A DNA stretch of 64,000 bases from Paludibacterium purpuratum (lineage in GTDB: Bacteria > Pseudomonadota > Gammaproteobacteria > Burkholderiales > Chromobacteriaceae), in assembly GCF_004363805.1 (NCBI RefSeq), contig NZ_SNZP01000011.1, forward strand, positions 3,594-67,593. Direction: 5' to 3'. Each line of letters opens with the position of its first letter. The stretch's first letter is position 1. The notes beneath the pieces are model-generated. The model saw only the letters and a program-made list of their open reading frames with translations, was not told the DNA's origin and made no database searches. Positions 9,172-17,389 of the stretch are shown in pieces. The translations under genes were made by a program, and so were the position numbers.

Positions 9172-9476
9172 ATGTTGGGATTTCTGTAGAGACCAGCCGA
9201 TATCATCGTTTTGGTGCTACTGGCATTACCCGCATTCGCCATTAGCACGCAGAATCCTGACGTGAAAAATTTGTGGATACCGCAGACCTGTGCGAGTACT
9301 TTCTAGGCGAAATTGGCGGTCCCAGTTCCGTCCAAGAGCAGCAACGCTTGGGGCGTACCGCCAACCACTACTGCAACGCGGCCAAGCGTCAATTCAAACA
9401 GCTTGACGTCAGATACAAGGATGATCGGAACGTACAAGTAATCCTGGACGACTACCGTGATAAATTGACCGACTAG
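9172..9476 (+). pseudogene. Small secreted-protein gene broken by an early stop and a frameshift
   Basis: An ATG at 9172 behind AGAGAGAGC opens a frame that meets an amber stop at codon 6 (9187). Read through, it encodes a signal peptide (DIIVLVLLALPAFA) and a mature start. A frame change near the AAAAATTT run at 9260-9266 then leads into the 67-codon frame ending at 9476. The joined product has two conserved-looking Cys (DLCEYFLGE, HYCNAAKRQ) and a terminal KYRDD-like segment resembling small periplasmic proteins of unknown function. The isolated downstream frame has only a GTG start with no ribosome site. A sequencing error in the homopolymer could explain the frameshift but not the stop codon. 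Confidence 0.55.
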
Positions 9477-9662
9477 CCTCATTCAGGGACTCTGGGTCAG
9501 CTCTTTCTTGTTGCATGGGCTGTTCCCGTACCGGTGCGTGCTCTCTTGGAAAAGAAGAGTCGTTGCTCTGAGTGACTCATGATCCAACGCCAACATGGTG
9601 AACCGTGAGCAACAAGAAAGGCCCGGCCCTGTCGCCTGATCGATCTCGTCCGGTTATGTTGA

Positions 9663-10676
9663 CTACGGTCTTCTGGCGCGTTGCTTCAAGGTGTTTTCCA
9701 ACGCTTTCAGTTCGGCTTCATCCTGCGCGTCGGCCTGACGTGCCTCGTCCTGTTTGCGACGCAGGTCGTAGTCCAGGTAGCGCTCGTTCGCGACCTGTTC
9801 CATCTGCACGTGGCTGACCTTGCCCGCATGCGTGAGCACGGGAAAACCGTTGCTGTCGATGATCTGGTTCACATTCTGTTGCCAGAAACTCATGGGGATG
9901 GCCTCGCGGCGCTTGGTGCGCAGTTCCGCCGTTTCCAGAAAGATCACCACCAGACGGTTCAGGGTGTCGATCTCGTCTTCGGTCAGGTAGTTCTTGGCGA
10001 CCAGGATGTCCTGCTTGCGTACTTTGGTGCCTTGCCACTGCGAGAGGCCGAAGTGGCTGTCATTGGGGTTGGCGCGGGCTATGATCAGCTCCGCTGCAGT
10101 CTGTTGCGTTACGGCGTAGAGCAACAGGTTTTGCACGGTGGCAAAAAAAGTCTGTGTTGCCTGGTCGGTCTTGTCGTAGTCGACGGACAAGGCGAACAGA
10201 TCGCGCACTTTCTGATAAAAGCGCTTCTCCGAGGCACGGATATCGCGGATGCGCGCCAGCATCTCGTCAAAGTAGTCCGGGCGGCCATCCGGGTTCTTCA
10301 GGCGTTCGTCATCCAGCACAAAACCCTTGAGCAGATACGCCTTGAGCACTGTAGACGCCCAGCGGCGGAACTGCACCCCGCGTGGCGAGCGCACCCGGTA
10401 GCCAACAGCCAAAATGGCGTCCAGGTTGTAAAGCGCCACGATGCGTTGCACCTGACGGGAACCCTCTGTTTGAACTGTCAAGGATTCCTTGACAGTTGCC
10501 GCCGAGTCCAGCTCCCCGTCCTGAAACAAGTTTTTCAGGTGCAGCGAGATGTTCTGTTTGGTCGCATCAAATAGCTCGGCCATCTCTAGCTGCGTCAGCC
10601 AGACAGTTTGTTCCTCGGCCCGCAGCTGTATCTGGCTGCGGCCGTCTTCGGTGGTATAGAGGATCAGTGCACTCAT
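9663..10676 (-). CDS. RhuM-family protein (virulence RhuM/Fic-DOC-associated family)
   Basis: About 337 residues. The N-terminal half has the RhuM hallmark series TVWLTQLEMAELFDATKQN (HTH-like), EGSRQVQRIVALYNLDAILA and GYRVRSPRGVQFRRWAS. The C-terminal half (FFATVQNLLLYAVT) includes the NRLVVIFLETAELRTKRR segment and a Lys/Arg-rich end. The ATG at 10676 follows GGGGCGATGTT; an ATG 15 bp upstream lacks a ribosome site. RhuM genes occur in pathogenicity and defence islands, but the molecular activity is not established. The neighbourhood here also looks accessory. Confidence 0.88.
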   Translation of the reverse strand: MSALILYTTEDGRSQIQLRAEEQTVWLTQLEMAELFDATKQNISLHLKNLFQDGELDSAATVKESLTVQTEGSRQVQRIVALYNLDAILAVGYRVRSPRGVQFRRWASTVLKAYLLKGFVLDDERLKNPDGRPDYFDEMLARIRDIRASEKRFYQKVRDLFALSVDYDKTDQATQTFFATVQNLLLYAVTQQTAAELIIARANPNDSHFGLSQWQGTKVRKQDILVAKNYLTEDEIDTLNRLVVIFLETAELRTKRREAIPMSFWQQNVNQIIDSNGFPVLTHAGKVSHVQMEQVANERYLDYDLRRKQDEARQADAQDEAELKALENTLKQRARRP

Positions 10677-10743
10677 AACATCGCCCCGCATTCAGTACTC
10701 ACAGTAGCCGAGGGGCTACGCCCCTCGCCTCTGGTTGATAGCC

Positions 10744-11001
10744 TTAATCGGCCGTTAGCACCAGGCACCCCGCCAGCTCGCGCACATGCGCGGCCTTGGG
10801 CAGATACATCCATGAGGTGTTGGCATCGATCGGCTCGAACGCCCACGGCAAGCGGCTATCGACGATCAGGCGGCACTCGTCGGAATTTGCTCGACTGCCG
10901 CGCGGCAAGCACAACACGGAAATCAGGGAAAGTAACTGCTGTTGGCGGGAATCCGGGTTTTGAGAAAAGACAGCGACTGCATTACCATTTCGAGTAGCCA
11001 T
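10744..11001 (-). CDS. Small unknown protein downstream of repeat element copy A
   Basis: 85 residues with an excellent CAGGAG site 6 bp before the ATG at 11001. The sequence (VFSQNPDSRQQQLLSLIS, RLIVDSRLPWAFEPI) matches no family I recognise and has no signal or membrane segment. Its start lies at the end of a ~150-bp element that also precedes the unknown gene at 11195-11794. This could be one of two linked cassette-type genes, such as immunity or regulatory proteins, but that is inference. Confidence 0.55.
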   Translation of the reverse strand: MATRNGNAVAVFSQNPDSRQQQLLSLISVLCLPRGSRANSDECRLIVDSRLPWAFEPIDANTSWMYLPKAAHVRELAGCLVLTAD

Positions 11002-11157
11002 ACTAGCTCCTGAGATGAGTTGGTTTGGTCAGCGGGTTCGATGGTGTTGCCGCACCTCGAGCCCGCGCCTCTGACGGCGGACGCCGCACCGCCTACCTTA
11101 CCCAGCCAGACGCCAACTGACAACCAAGCGTGGCTGTCAGTAAATGCTGAAAATTGG
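10998..11157. repeat. Direct repeat copy A (~150 bp) upstream of a small gene
   Basis: From the start codon of the 85-residue gene outward, this stretch matches 11836-11985 at most positions, including the ribosome site, a GGTTCGATxGTGTT block and the TGCTGAAAAT block at the far end. It carries roughly 11 extra bases near 11108. In one minus-strand frame it reads as an uninterrupted peptide ending NTIEPADQTNSSQE; copy B encodes the same tail but its upstream frame is shifted. Confidence 0.85.
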
Positions 11158-11194
11158 ATATTGCAAGCATTCGAGCGGGAGGCTTTGGCTCCGC

Positions 11195-11794
11195 TTACCC
11201 CAAATCATGGTGTACCCATTTTTCTTTTAACGAGGCTGGCCAATACATGCAGGGAACCATCAAGGTCGCTTCCGTGGAAGGGTGAGCCAGGATTGGGAAT
11301 ATGCTTGCGGTCAACATCCGGTTTGGGAGGTGCCTGCGGAAGACCATAAATGCCGTCGACTTGACGGGGATGTCTGACAGCTGTGTTGGCAAATACCACC
11401 CCATGCCCCGCTCAAACTCGTCGGTTAGCATGTCGGCTATTTTTCTTTTTTCCGGGTCCTCCGGCGTTGTGTTTTTCAGCTGATAGACTTCACTCGCGAG
11501 GGCACGCAGCTCATCCAGCGAAGCATCGAGTTCATTGCCTGGGCAGTAGATAAGGTGTGCCGGACAGTTGTTCTTTCCTGGCGAAAACAGCATGCAGTTT
11601 GCCTGGACTACGGCAGCCCAATGCACAGAACCGTTTCTTATCAAGAAAGCCTGTTTTTTTATTACCTCATACAGTGGATCATATATGCTCATCCACGAAG
11701 GTTGCTCTTCTGAAATCGTCAGGTAACGCAAATTATTCAAAAAAGCGCGTGATTTTTTGAAGTGCCTTCTGATTTCAGTAATTGCCTCTTCCAT
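11195..11794 (-). CDS. Unknown cytoplasmic protein, possibly immunity-like
   Basis: 199 residues from ATG 11794 (an in-frame TTG lies 12 bp upstream). No signal peptide or membrane segment is seen. Motifs include WMSIYDPLYEVIKKQAFLI, VHWAAVVQANCMLFSPGK and NCPAHLIYCPG, the kind of pattern seen in uncharacterised standalone proteins near polymorphic toxin remnants; I cannot assign a family. Its start codon is one base after the stop of a 14-codon reading frame that begins in repeat copy B, so translation may be coupled. Confidence 0.6.
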   Translation of the reverse strand: MEEAITEIRRHFKKSRAFLNNLRYLTISEEQPSWMSIYDPLYEVIKKQAFLIRNGSVHWAAVVQANCMLFSPGKNNCPAHLIYCPGNELDASLDELRALASEVYQLKNTTPEDPEKRKIADMLTDEFERGMGWYLPTQLSDIPVKSTAFMVFRRHLPNRMLTASIFPILAHPSTEATLMVPCMYWPASLKEKWVHHDLG

Positions 11795-11795
11795 T

Positions 11796-11840
11796 TCAAA
11801 TTCCAATTGCTTTCATGCGTTTCACATCAGGACTGGCCAT
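11796..11840 (-). CDS. Possible 14-residue leader peptide
   Basis: The ATG at 11840 has the same strong CAGGAG ribosome site as the 85-residue gene, supplied by repeat copy B. It encodes MASPDVKRMKAIGI and stops in the arrangement TGAAATG, with the next gene's ATG one base later. This could be a coupling leader or the leftover start of a lost gene. Confidence 0.35.
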   Translation of the reverse strand: MASPDVKRMKAIGI

Positions 11841-11985
11841 ATTAGCTCCTGTGATGAGTTCGTTTGGTCTGCGGGTTCGATAGTGTTTCCGCACCACGAG
11901 CCCGCGCCACTGACGGCGCCTGCCGCACCGCCTACCTCGCCCAGCCGACAACCAAGCGCGGCTGTCAGTAAATGCTGAAAATCAA
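11836..11985. repeat. Direct repeat copy B (~150 bp)
   Basis: Second copy of the element at 10998-11157, in the same orientation and also ending at an ATG with a CAGGAG site. The two copies flank the 199-residue gene and lie about 840 bp apart. Differences are scattered point changes plus the short indel, so this is not a very recent duplication. Confidence 0.85.
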
Positions 11986-11994
11986 GCCATCGCT

Positions 11995-12020
11995 CGCAAA
12001 CCAAACCGGCACGGTTTGCG
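11995..12020 (-). terminator. Hairpin downstream of the lipoprotein gene
   Basis: Perfect 8-bp arms CGCAAACC and GGTTTGCG with a 10-base loop lie 12 bp after the lipoprotein stop codon. There is no clear T-run, so this is terminator-like only. Confidence 0.4.
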
Positions 12021-12031
12021 ATTTGCGCGGA

Positions 12032-12733
12032 TCACTGGGCCACAACAGGTGTTTTGGCTGCCGCTTTGGCTTTAGCCTTAGCCTCTTCTTTTGCCTTCTC
12101 TTCCGCTGCGTCTTGCGCCTCTTCTCGTGCGTCGGCCTCTTCGTCGGCCTTGGCTTCAGCCAGCCATTCCTCTTTCGACTGAATCTTGAAGCAAGCCCAT
12201 TTTTTCGCACGGAGCGAAAGGCTAACCATTGGCTCAGGTTGGACCGAGCCATCGTTCATCACCTGTTGCAGCATGATGCGGCAAATGGGTGTGCCGGCTT
12301 TGATGCCCGGCGTATCGGCCGCTGCGCTGACATTTATCTCGGTCTGAACGCGGTAATGCGCATTTTCGCGGGGGGTGAACCTGAAGAAGATTTGGCAGGA
12401 TTTTTCTTCCAGCACCGACGCGGGGGATTCTGCAGAAAAAGAAGCTTCGTAGGTGATGGTGATCGGCTCGTTCGCTCTTAATTTAACTGGGCCGTCGATT
12501 AGCGTGCGACCGCTATAGCAGCCCTCTTCGTTAAAATTGTTGATGTATAGCCGATGGGTCTCTACCAGACTGGCTAAGAATGGTCGATCTACTGGTTGAA
12601 AATTGGCGGATTTTTCTGCCGCTGTGGGAAACTTATATTGCGTACCAACAGATTGGCATGCCGTGAGCAGAATGGCCGAAAATAAAACGATGAGTTTAGA
12701 GTAATTGCTAAGGGTTTGGCGAAGGTAAACCAT
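12032..12733 (-). CDS. Lipoprotein with an Ala/Glu/Lys-rich C-terminal helix
   Basis: About 233 residues from ATG 12733, chosen because it yields a clean lipoprotein signal (VLFSAILLTACQS, lipobox LTAC); the open frame extends farther upstream without a plausible signal. The middle is a beta-rich domain (GPVKLRANEPITITYEASFS) with several Cys. The last ~50 residues are a charged Ala/Glu/Lys coiled helix (EEKAKEEAKAKAKAAAK). Probably anchored in the envelope; function unknown. Confidence 0.75.
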   Translation of the reverse strand: MVYLRQTLSNYSKLIVLFSAILLTACQSVGTQYKFPTAAEKSANFQPVDRPFLASLVETHRLYINNFNEEGCYSGRTLIDGPVKLRANEPITITYEASFSAESPASVLEEKSCQIFFRFTPRENAHYRVQTEINVSAAADTPGIKAGTPICRIMLQQVMNDGSVQPEPMVSLSLRAKKWACFKIQSKEEWLAEAKADEEADAREEAQDAAEEKAKEEAKAKAKAAAKTPVVAQ

Positions 12734-12775
12734 GCTGTAGCCGCTTTTTGAAATTATAAATATTTGCTGACGCAT

Positions 12776-12796
12776 CATACCGATTGGTGCGGTATG
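12776..12796. promoter_or_regulatory. Inverted repeat upstream of the lipoprotein gene
   Basis: Perfect 7-bp arms CATACCG and CGGTATG separated by 7 bases, about 45 bp upstream of the lipoprotein start in the divergent intergenic region. This could be an operator or a leader hairpin. Confidence 0.35.
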
Positions 12797-12926
12797 GAAT
12801 ACTTTATCATTTTGTAATTCGAATGATAATGGTCTATGCGTTAGAGCGAAAAAATCAGCAGTGCGGTAACAGCAATGTGTCGACGCCACGTACACTGACA
12901 CCCGTTAACCGAGCTCGGGAGTTTCC

Positions 12927-13535
12927 GTGGACAAAATCGATTTCAAAAAAGAACTGAAACACCTCTATCAACCCTCCGCCAAAGAAGTGGCTCAGGTCGA
13001 TGTGCCGACAACCCATTATCTGATGGTCGATGGCGAAGGCGATCCCAACACTTCGCCGGCCTATGCCGAGGCCATCGAAGTGTTATATGCCGTTGCCTAT
13101 GCGGTGAAGTTCATGGTGAAAAAAGGCTCGTTGGCTATCGATTACGGTGTGATGCCACTGGAAGGGCTGTGGTGGGCCGACGATATGGCGAGTTTCGCCA
13201 CCGACGACAAATCGAATTGGCAGTGGACCATGATGATTGCGCAGCCGCCGTTCGTCACGCCGGCCATGATCGAGCTCGCCATGGCCGAGGTGAAAAAGAA
13301 AAAGAACCCGGCGGCCATGGGCAAGCTACGCTTCGAAGCCTTTTCGGAGGGCCTGTGTGCGCAAATCATGCATATCGGCCCCTTCACCGCGGAAGGCCCC
13401 ACGGTTGAAAAGGTCCACCAGTTCATCGATGCAAGAGGGCAGCGTCGCGGCAAGCATCATGAGATTTATTTGAGCGATATCCGTAAGGCCGATCCTACGA
13501 AATGGAAAACCATCATCCGGCAGCCCATGCAGTGA
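12927..13535 (+). CDS. GyrI-like small-molecule-binding domain protein
   Basis: 202 residues from GTG 12927, with GGGAG seven bases upstream. The motifs HYLMVDGEGDPNTSPAYAEA, PLEGLWWADD and LCAQIMHIGPFTAEGPTV are those of standalone GyrI-like/SOUL-superfamily proteins annotated as small-molecule-binding domains. A closing EIYLSDIRKADPTKWKTI segment is also typical of this group. It is cytoplasmic, with no DNA-binding domain. The ligand is unknown. It diverges from the lipoprotein gene. Confidence 0.88.
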   Translation: MDKIDFKKELKHLYQPSAKEVAQVDVPTTHYLMVDGEGDPNTSPAYAEAIEVLYAVAYAVKFMVKKGSLAIDYGVMPLEGLWWADDMASFATDDKSNWQWTMMIAQPPFVTPAMIELAMAEVKKKKNPAAMGKLRFEAFSEGLCAQIMHIGPFTAEGPTVEKVHQFIDARGQRRGKHHEIYLSDIRKADPTKWKTIIRQPMQ

Positions 13536-13569
13536 CGGCCGTCCCGGTTCGAGACGGCCTTCCGCGCGG

Positions 13570-14454
13570 TCAGGCAAAATCCATCTGTTCCAGATCGGCG
13601 ATCAGGCCCGGGCCGGTGGGCTGCCAGCTTAAGTTTTGCCGCGTGATGGCGCTGGAAGCCGACAGGTCGTGGCCGGCGAACATACCGAGCCAGCCGAAAT
13701 GGGATGCCGCCTCGTCCGGCGTCAGCGACACCACCGGCAGCCGCAGGCCACGGCCGACCGCGGTGGCAATGTCCCGCATCGGCACGCCTTCTTCGGCAAC
13801 GCCATGGTAGCGCGCGCCCGCTTCGTTTTTTTCCAGCGCCAGCCGGTAGAGCCGCGCCACATCCCGCACATGGGCGGCGGACCAGCGATTGCTGCCGTCG
13901 CCGACATAAGCCGACACGCCTTTTTCCCGCGCCAGCGCGATCAAGTAGCTCACCAGCCCCTGCCTTAACGTGTCGTGCACCTGCGGCAAGCGCATAACCG
14001 AGGCACGCACGCCGCGGTCCAGCAGCGCCAGCGCCGTCTGCTCGGAGACGCGCGGCAGGGGCGCATCCGGTGGCAAGACATCCGTTTCGCGCGCCAGTTG
14101 GCCTGGCTGAGCCATGCCGGCGGTGCCCGAGGTGACGATGAGCTGTCGACCGGAACCGGCGAGTTCGGCGCCCATCGCTTCGATCGCGCGGCGGTCGACT
14201 TCGCAGTTCTCCTGGAATCTGGAGAAGTCATGGATGAACGCCAGATGAATTACCGCATCCGCCGCCGCGGCGCCGCGTCTGAGGCTATCCGGGTCGTCGA
14301 GCGAGCCGCGATGGACTTCTGCGCCTGCCGCAGCCAGCGCTCGAGCGCCCGCATCCGAGCGGGCAAGGCCTAGCACCTGGTGCCCGGCGGCGATCAACTC
14401 GTTGACGACCGGGGTGCCGATAAAGCCGGTCGAGCCGGTAACAAAAACACGCAT
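13570..14454 (-). CDS. NAD(P)-dependent epimerase/dehydratase-like SDR
   Basis: 294 residues from ATG 14454, which has AAGGAG eight bases upstream; an in-frame TTG at 14475 is less likely. The Rossmann start FVTGSTGFIGTPVV gives the extended-SDR GxxGxxG motif. ADAVIHLAF and VTSGTAGMAQ (catalytic Ser region) follow. The usual YxxxK is not obvious, as in many atypical NmrA/epimerase-like members. The substrate is unknown. It diverges from an MmyB-like regulator gene, which may control it. Confidence 0.85.
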   Translation of the reverse strand: MRVFVTGSTGFIGTPVVNELIAAGHQVLGLARSDAGARALAAAGAEVHRGSLDDPDSLRRGAAAADAVIHLAFIHDFSRFQENCEVDRRAIEAMGAELAGSGRQLIVTSGTAGMAQPGQLARETDVLPPDAPLPRVSEQTALALLDRGVRASVMRLPQVHDTLRQGLVSYLIALAREKGVSAYVGDGSNRWSAAHVRDVARLYRLALEKNEAGARYHGVAEEGVPMRDIATAVGRGLRLPVVSLTPDEAASHFGWLGMFAGHDLSASSAITRQNLSWQPTGPGLIADLEQMDFA

Positions 14455-14554
14455 GGGGACTTCTCCTTGGGACAATGTAATCGTCCACGCATTATTATGA
14501 TGACTAGTTATCGACTTAAAGTAGTGACGTTATACGGGTATAAGCTTTAACAGG

Positions 14555-15385
14555 ATGCGTATGGTCAGCGAAAAAGAAAGCGCGCTCGGCGCCTACCTGA
14601 AAGACCGCCGGGCACGGCTCGATCCCGAAGCGCTGGGCTTGCCGATGAGCCGACGCCGCACGCCCGGTTTGCGGCGCGAGGAAGTCGCCCAGCGGGCGCA
14701 TGTCAGCGTCACTTGGTACACCTGGCTGGAGCAGGGCCGCGGCGGTGCGCCGTCGGCGGAAGTGCTGGAGCGCATCGCCCGTGCGCTGATGTTGACCGAG
14801 GTGGAACGCGAGCATTTGTTCTTGCTTGCGCTCGGTCGCCCGCCGGAAACGCGTTACCACTCGGTCGACAGCATTACGCCACGCCTGCAGCGGGTGCTGG
14901 ATGTTCTGGAAACCAGCCCCGCCATGGTTCGCACCGCCACCTGGGATGTGGTGGCCTGGAACCGCGCCGCGGCGGCGGTGCTGGGCGACTACGGCCGCAT
15001 GCTGCCCGCGCAGCGCAACATTCTGCGGTTGATGTTTTCCAGCGCGCGCGTCCGTTCCGCACAAACCGATTGGGAGAGCGTCGCCCGCTTCGTCGTTGCC
15101 GCATTTCGCGCCGAAACGGCCCGGGCCGGCGCGACCGAAACCGCCATCGCGCTGGTGGACGAGCTGTCGCGTTCGAGCCCGGAATTCGAACGCATGTGGA
15201 AGGATAACGAGGTGAGTAGCCCAGGCGGCGGCACCAAGCAATTGCGCCATCCCGAGGTCGGGCTGATCACGATGGAGTATTCGTCGTTTGCCGTCGACGG
15301 CCGCACCGATCTCACGCTGGTCATTTACAACCCGGCGTCGGAGGATGACGTTGCCAAGGTTCGCGCGCTGTTATCCAAGTCTTAG
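14555..15385 (+). CDS. MmyB-like helix-turn-helix transcriptional regulator
   Basis: 276 residues. The N-terminal XRE-type HTH at about residues 10-80 contains SRRRTPGLRREEVAQRAHVS and TWLEQGRG, the signature of MmyB regulators. The C-terminal ligand-binding domain has the characteristic WDVVAWNRAAAAVLGDY segment and a LTLVIYNPAS end. ATG 14561 has better ribosome-site spacing than 14555. It is divergent from the SDR gene, a common arrangement in which this regulator represses its reductase neighbour. Confidence 0.9.
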   Translation: MRMVSEKESALGAYLKDRRARLDPEALGLPMSRRRTPGLRREEVAQRAHVSVTWYTWLEQGRGGAPSAEVLERIARALMLTEVEREHLFLLALGRPPETRYHSVDSITPRLQRVLDVLETSPAMVRTATWDVVAWNRAAAAVLGDYGRMLPAQRNILRLMFSSARVRSAQTDWESVARFVVAAFRAETARAGATETAIALVDELSRSSPEFERMWKDNEVSSPGGGTKQLRHPEVGLITMEYSSFAVDGRTDLTLVIYNPASEDDVAKVRALLSKS

Positions 15386-15400
15386 CGCCGCCAAGGTCGT

Positions 15401-15418
15401 GCGTTGCTTCGCGAACGC
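15401..15418. repeat. 18-bp dispersed repeat, copy 1
   Basis: GCGTTGCTTCGCGAACGC, with GCGTT/AACGC arms, occurs here after the MmyB-like gene and again at 19501-19518. In both places it follows a GGTCG-like block. It may be a small hairpin or REP-like element. Confidence 0.6.
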
Positions 15419-15611
15419 ACGCTACCCGGAAATCCACCCGGCCCATCTGGCGCCGCGCAATATTGGCCTAAAGTGAACAATATTGATCTGGAGTAGGAAA
15501 GTGGTGCTAAGTAGATTTACTATCAAATAGAATGAGCGCATCGACCAACAATAACCCTAACCCTCGTTTGCACAAAAAACTCGTACACGCCGTTTTCTGG
15601 AGAAGAGCAAA

Positions 15612-17222
15612 ATGAAACTGTCCACCAGACTGGCCATTATCGTGCTGACGTCGATTCTCGGCCTGATCGCGATTGGCGGAGTGGCACTGCAAACCCTCAA
15701 CCGCACCATCATGGACGAGCGCAGAACCAGCCTATCGCTGGTGTTGCGCTTAGCCAGCCACCAAGTTTCCATCTATCAGGCTCTGGAAAAATCCGGCAAG
15801 CTGACGCGCGAGCAGGCGCAGCAGCAAGCCCTGAACGCCATTCGCGGCCTGCGCGATACCGATGATTATGTGTTTGCCCGCCGCATGGATGGCTATGTGC
15901 TGGTTCACCCGGATGCCCGCAAGGAGGGCAAGATCGACCCGGGCGGCCTCTTGCCGGATGGCCGTACCAGCATGCAGGGCTACATCGACGCCGTCGCCCA
16001 GAACAAGATCGGCTTCGTCGATACCATTACCAAACGTCCCAACGAGAACGACTTGGTGCCCAAGCTGGTGGCTGTCACCCATATCGACGACTGGGATTGG
16101 CTGGTCGGCTGTGGCACCTATATCGACGACGTCAACACCATTTTCTGGCAACAGGCCATCAAGTTCGTCTGTATCGGGCTGGCCGTCATGTTGCTGGTGA
16201 TTGCGGCCGCCGCGCTGCTGGCACGCCAGATCTACCGGCGCCTGGGCGGGGAGCCCGACTATGCCGCCGAAGTGGCCACGTCGATCGCACGCGGCGATCT
16301 GAGCCAGGCAATCCAAGGCAACCCGGCCAGCGACAGTCTGCTGGGCGCCATCAACACCATGCAGCACAACCTGCAAAAAGTCGTGCACGATATCCAGCTA
16401 GGGGCCGGCAAGCTGCACGATACGGCGCAATCGCTCTCCGAGCGCATGGCACAAATCTCTTCCGCCTCGCATGAGTCCTCTAGCGCCACGACCGCCACGG
16501 CATCGGCCATCGAGCAACTCTCGGTCAGTGTCGATCAGATCTCCGACAGCGCCCGCGAAACCGAGAACAATTCGGCGCAAGCCAGCAAGCTGTCCGAACA
16601 GGGCGGGCTATTGGTCAATGATGCCGCCGAGGAAATCCAGCGCGTCGCAAACCAAGTCGAGGATGCTTCGCGCACCATCGCTTCGCTGGACGAACGGGCC
16701 GGCACCATCGATACCATCGCCAATGAAATCAAGGATATTGCCGATCAGACCAACTTGCTGGCCTTGAATGCCGCCATCGAAGCGGCCCGGGCCGGGGAGC
16801 AGGGCCGGGGCTTTGCCGTGGTGGCCGATGAAGTGCGTAAGCTGGCGGAACGGGCCGGCAATGCGACGGGCAAGATCACCGAAATGATCAGTGCCATTCA
16901 GCAAGACACCCACTCGGTGGTGAGCAGCATGCAGCAGATCAAGCCGCAAGTGGCGCTGGGGGTGGACAAGGCCTCTCAGGCCGCCGACGCCCTGCGCCAG
17001 ATCCGCGAGGGAACGGCCGAAACCTTGAGCAAGATTCGCGAGGTGGCCCACTCGACATCGGAACAGAGTGTCGCCAACAGCAATGTGGCCAGCAATGTCG
17101 AAAAGATCGCCCATATGGTGGAAGAATCGGCGCTGTCGGTTCAGGCCGCGCGCGACAGCGTCATGGCGCTGGAAAAACTGGCCGGCGATCTGAACCAATC
17201 TGTCGCCAGCTTCAAAGTCTGA
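15612..17222 (+). CDS. Methyl-accepting chemotaxis protein with single Cache sensor
   Basis: 536 residues with GGAGAAGAG before the ATG. Membrane helix 1 is at about 8-27. A periplasmic single-Cache (sCache_2) domain with [18 protein letters not shown] and the closing [14 protein letters not shown] follows, then helix 2 at about 183-205, a HAMP segment and the cytoplasmic four-helix signalling domain. The hairpin tip carries [19 protein letters not shown], the contact site for CheA/CheW. sCache_2 receptors often sense small carboxylates, but the ligand here is unknown. The gene stands alone and is followed by a hairpin. Confidence 0.96.
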   Translation: MKLSTRLAIIVLTSILGLIAIGGVALQTLNRTIMDERRTSLSLVLRLASHQVSIYQALEKSGKLTREQAQQQALNAIRGLRDTDDYVFARRMDGYVLVHPDARKEGKIDPGGLLPDGRTSMQGYIDAVAQNKIGFVDTITKRPNENDLVPKLVAVTHIDDWDWLVGCGTYIDDVNTIFWQQAIKFVCIGLAVMLLVIAAAALLARQIYRRLGGEPDYAAEVATSIARGDLSQAIQGNPASDSLLGAINTMQHNLQKVVHDIQLGAGKLHDTAQSLSERMAQISSASHESSSATTATASAIEQLSVSVDQISDSARETENNSAQASKLSEQGGLLVNDAAEEIQRVANQVEDASRTIASLDERAGTIDTIANEIKDIADQTNLLALNAAIEAARAGEQGRGFAVVADEVRKLAERAGNATGKITEMISAIQQDTHSVVSSMQQIKPQVALGVDKASQAADALRQIREGTAETLSKIREVAHSTSEQSVANSNVASNVEKIAHMVEESALSVQAARDSVMALEKLAGDLNQSVASFKV

Positions 17223-17243
17223 GGAAGTCCGACCGACAGCCAA

Positions 17244-17268
17244 AGACCCCGGACGGGTTCCGGGGTCT
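17244..17268 (+). terminator. Strong hairpin after the chemoreceptor gene
   Basis: Perfect 10-bp arms AGACCCCGGA and TCCGGGGTCT with a 5-base loop start 22 bp after the stop codon. There is no T-run, so it may act as a terminator or as a 3'-end stabiliser. Confidence 0.6.
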
Positions 17269-17325
17269 CCGGCCATGCCTCGCCCTCCAAGCGTCTTGTG
17301 CTCCCCGTACCCCACCACGATCACG

Positions 17326-17354
17326 GTGAACTTCAATACAACCGTATCTATAAT
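17326..17354 (+). promoter_or_regulatory. Possible promoter of the GAF-EAL gene
   Basis: A perfect TATAAT lies at 17349-17354 with GTGAAC 17 bp upstream, a weak -35. It is 36 bp before the start codon. Confidence 0.4.
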
Positions 17355-17389
17355 CACTCGTATTACGTCATGGGCATACGAGGGCTGAC

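Noticed and set aside
9605-9817. 70-codon plus frame at the RhuM 3' end
   Set aside because: GTG start with no ribosome site, mostly antisense to the RhuM gene, Arg/Pro-rich composition.
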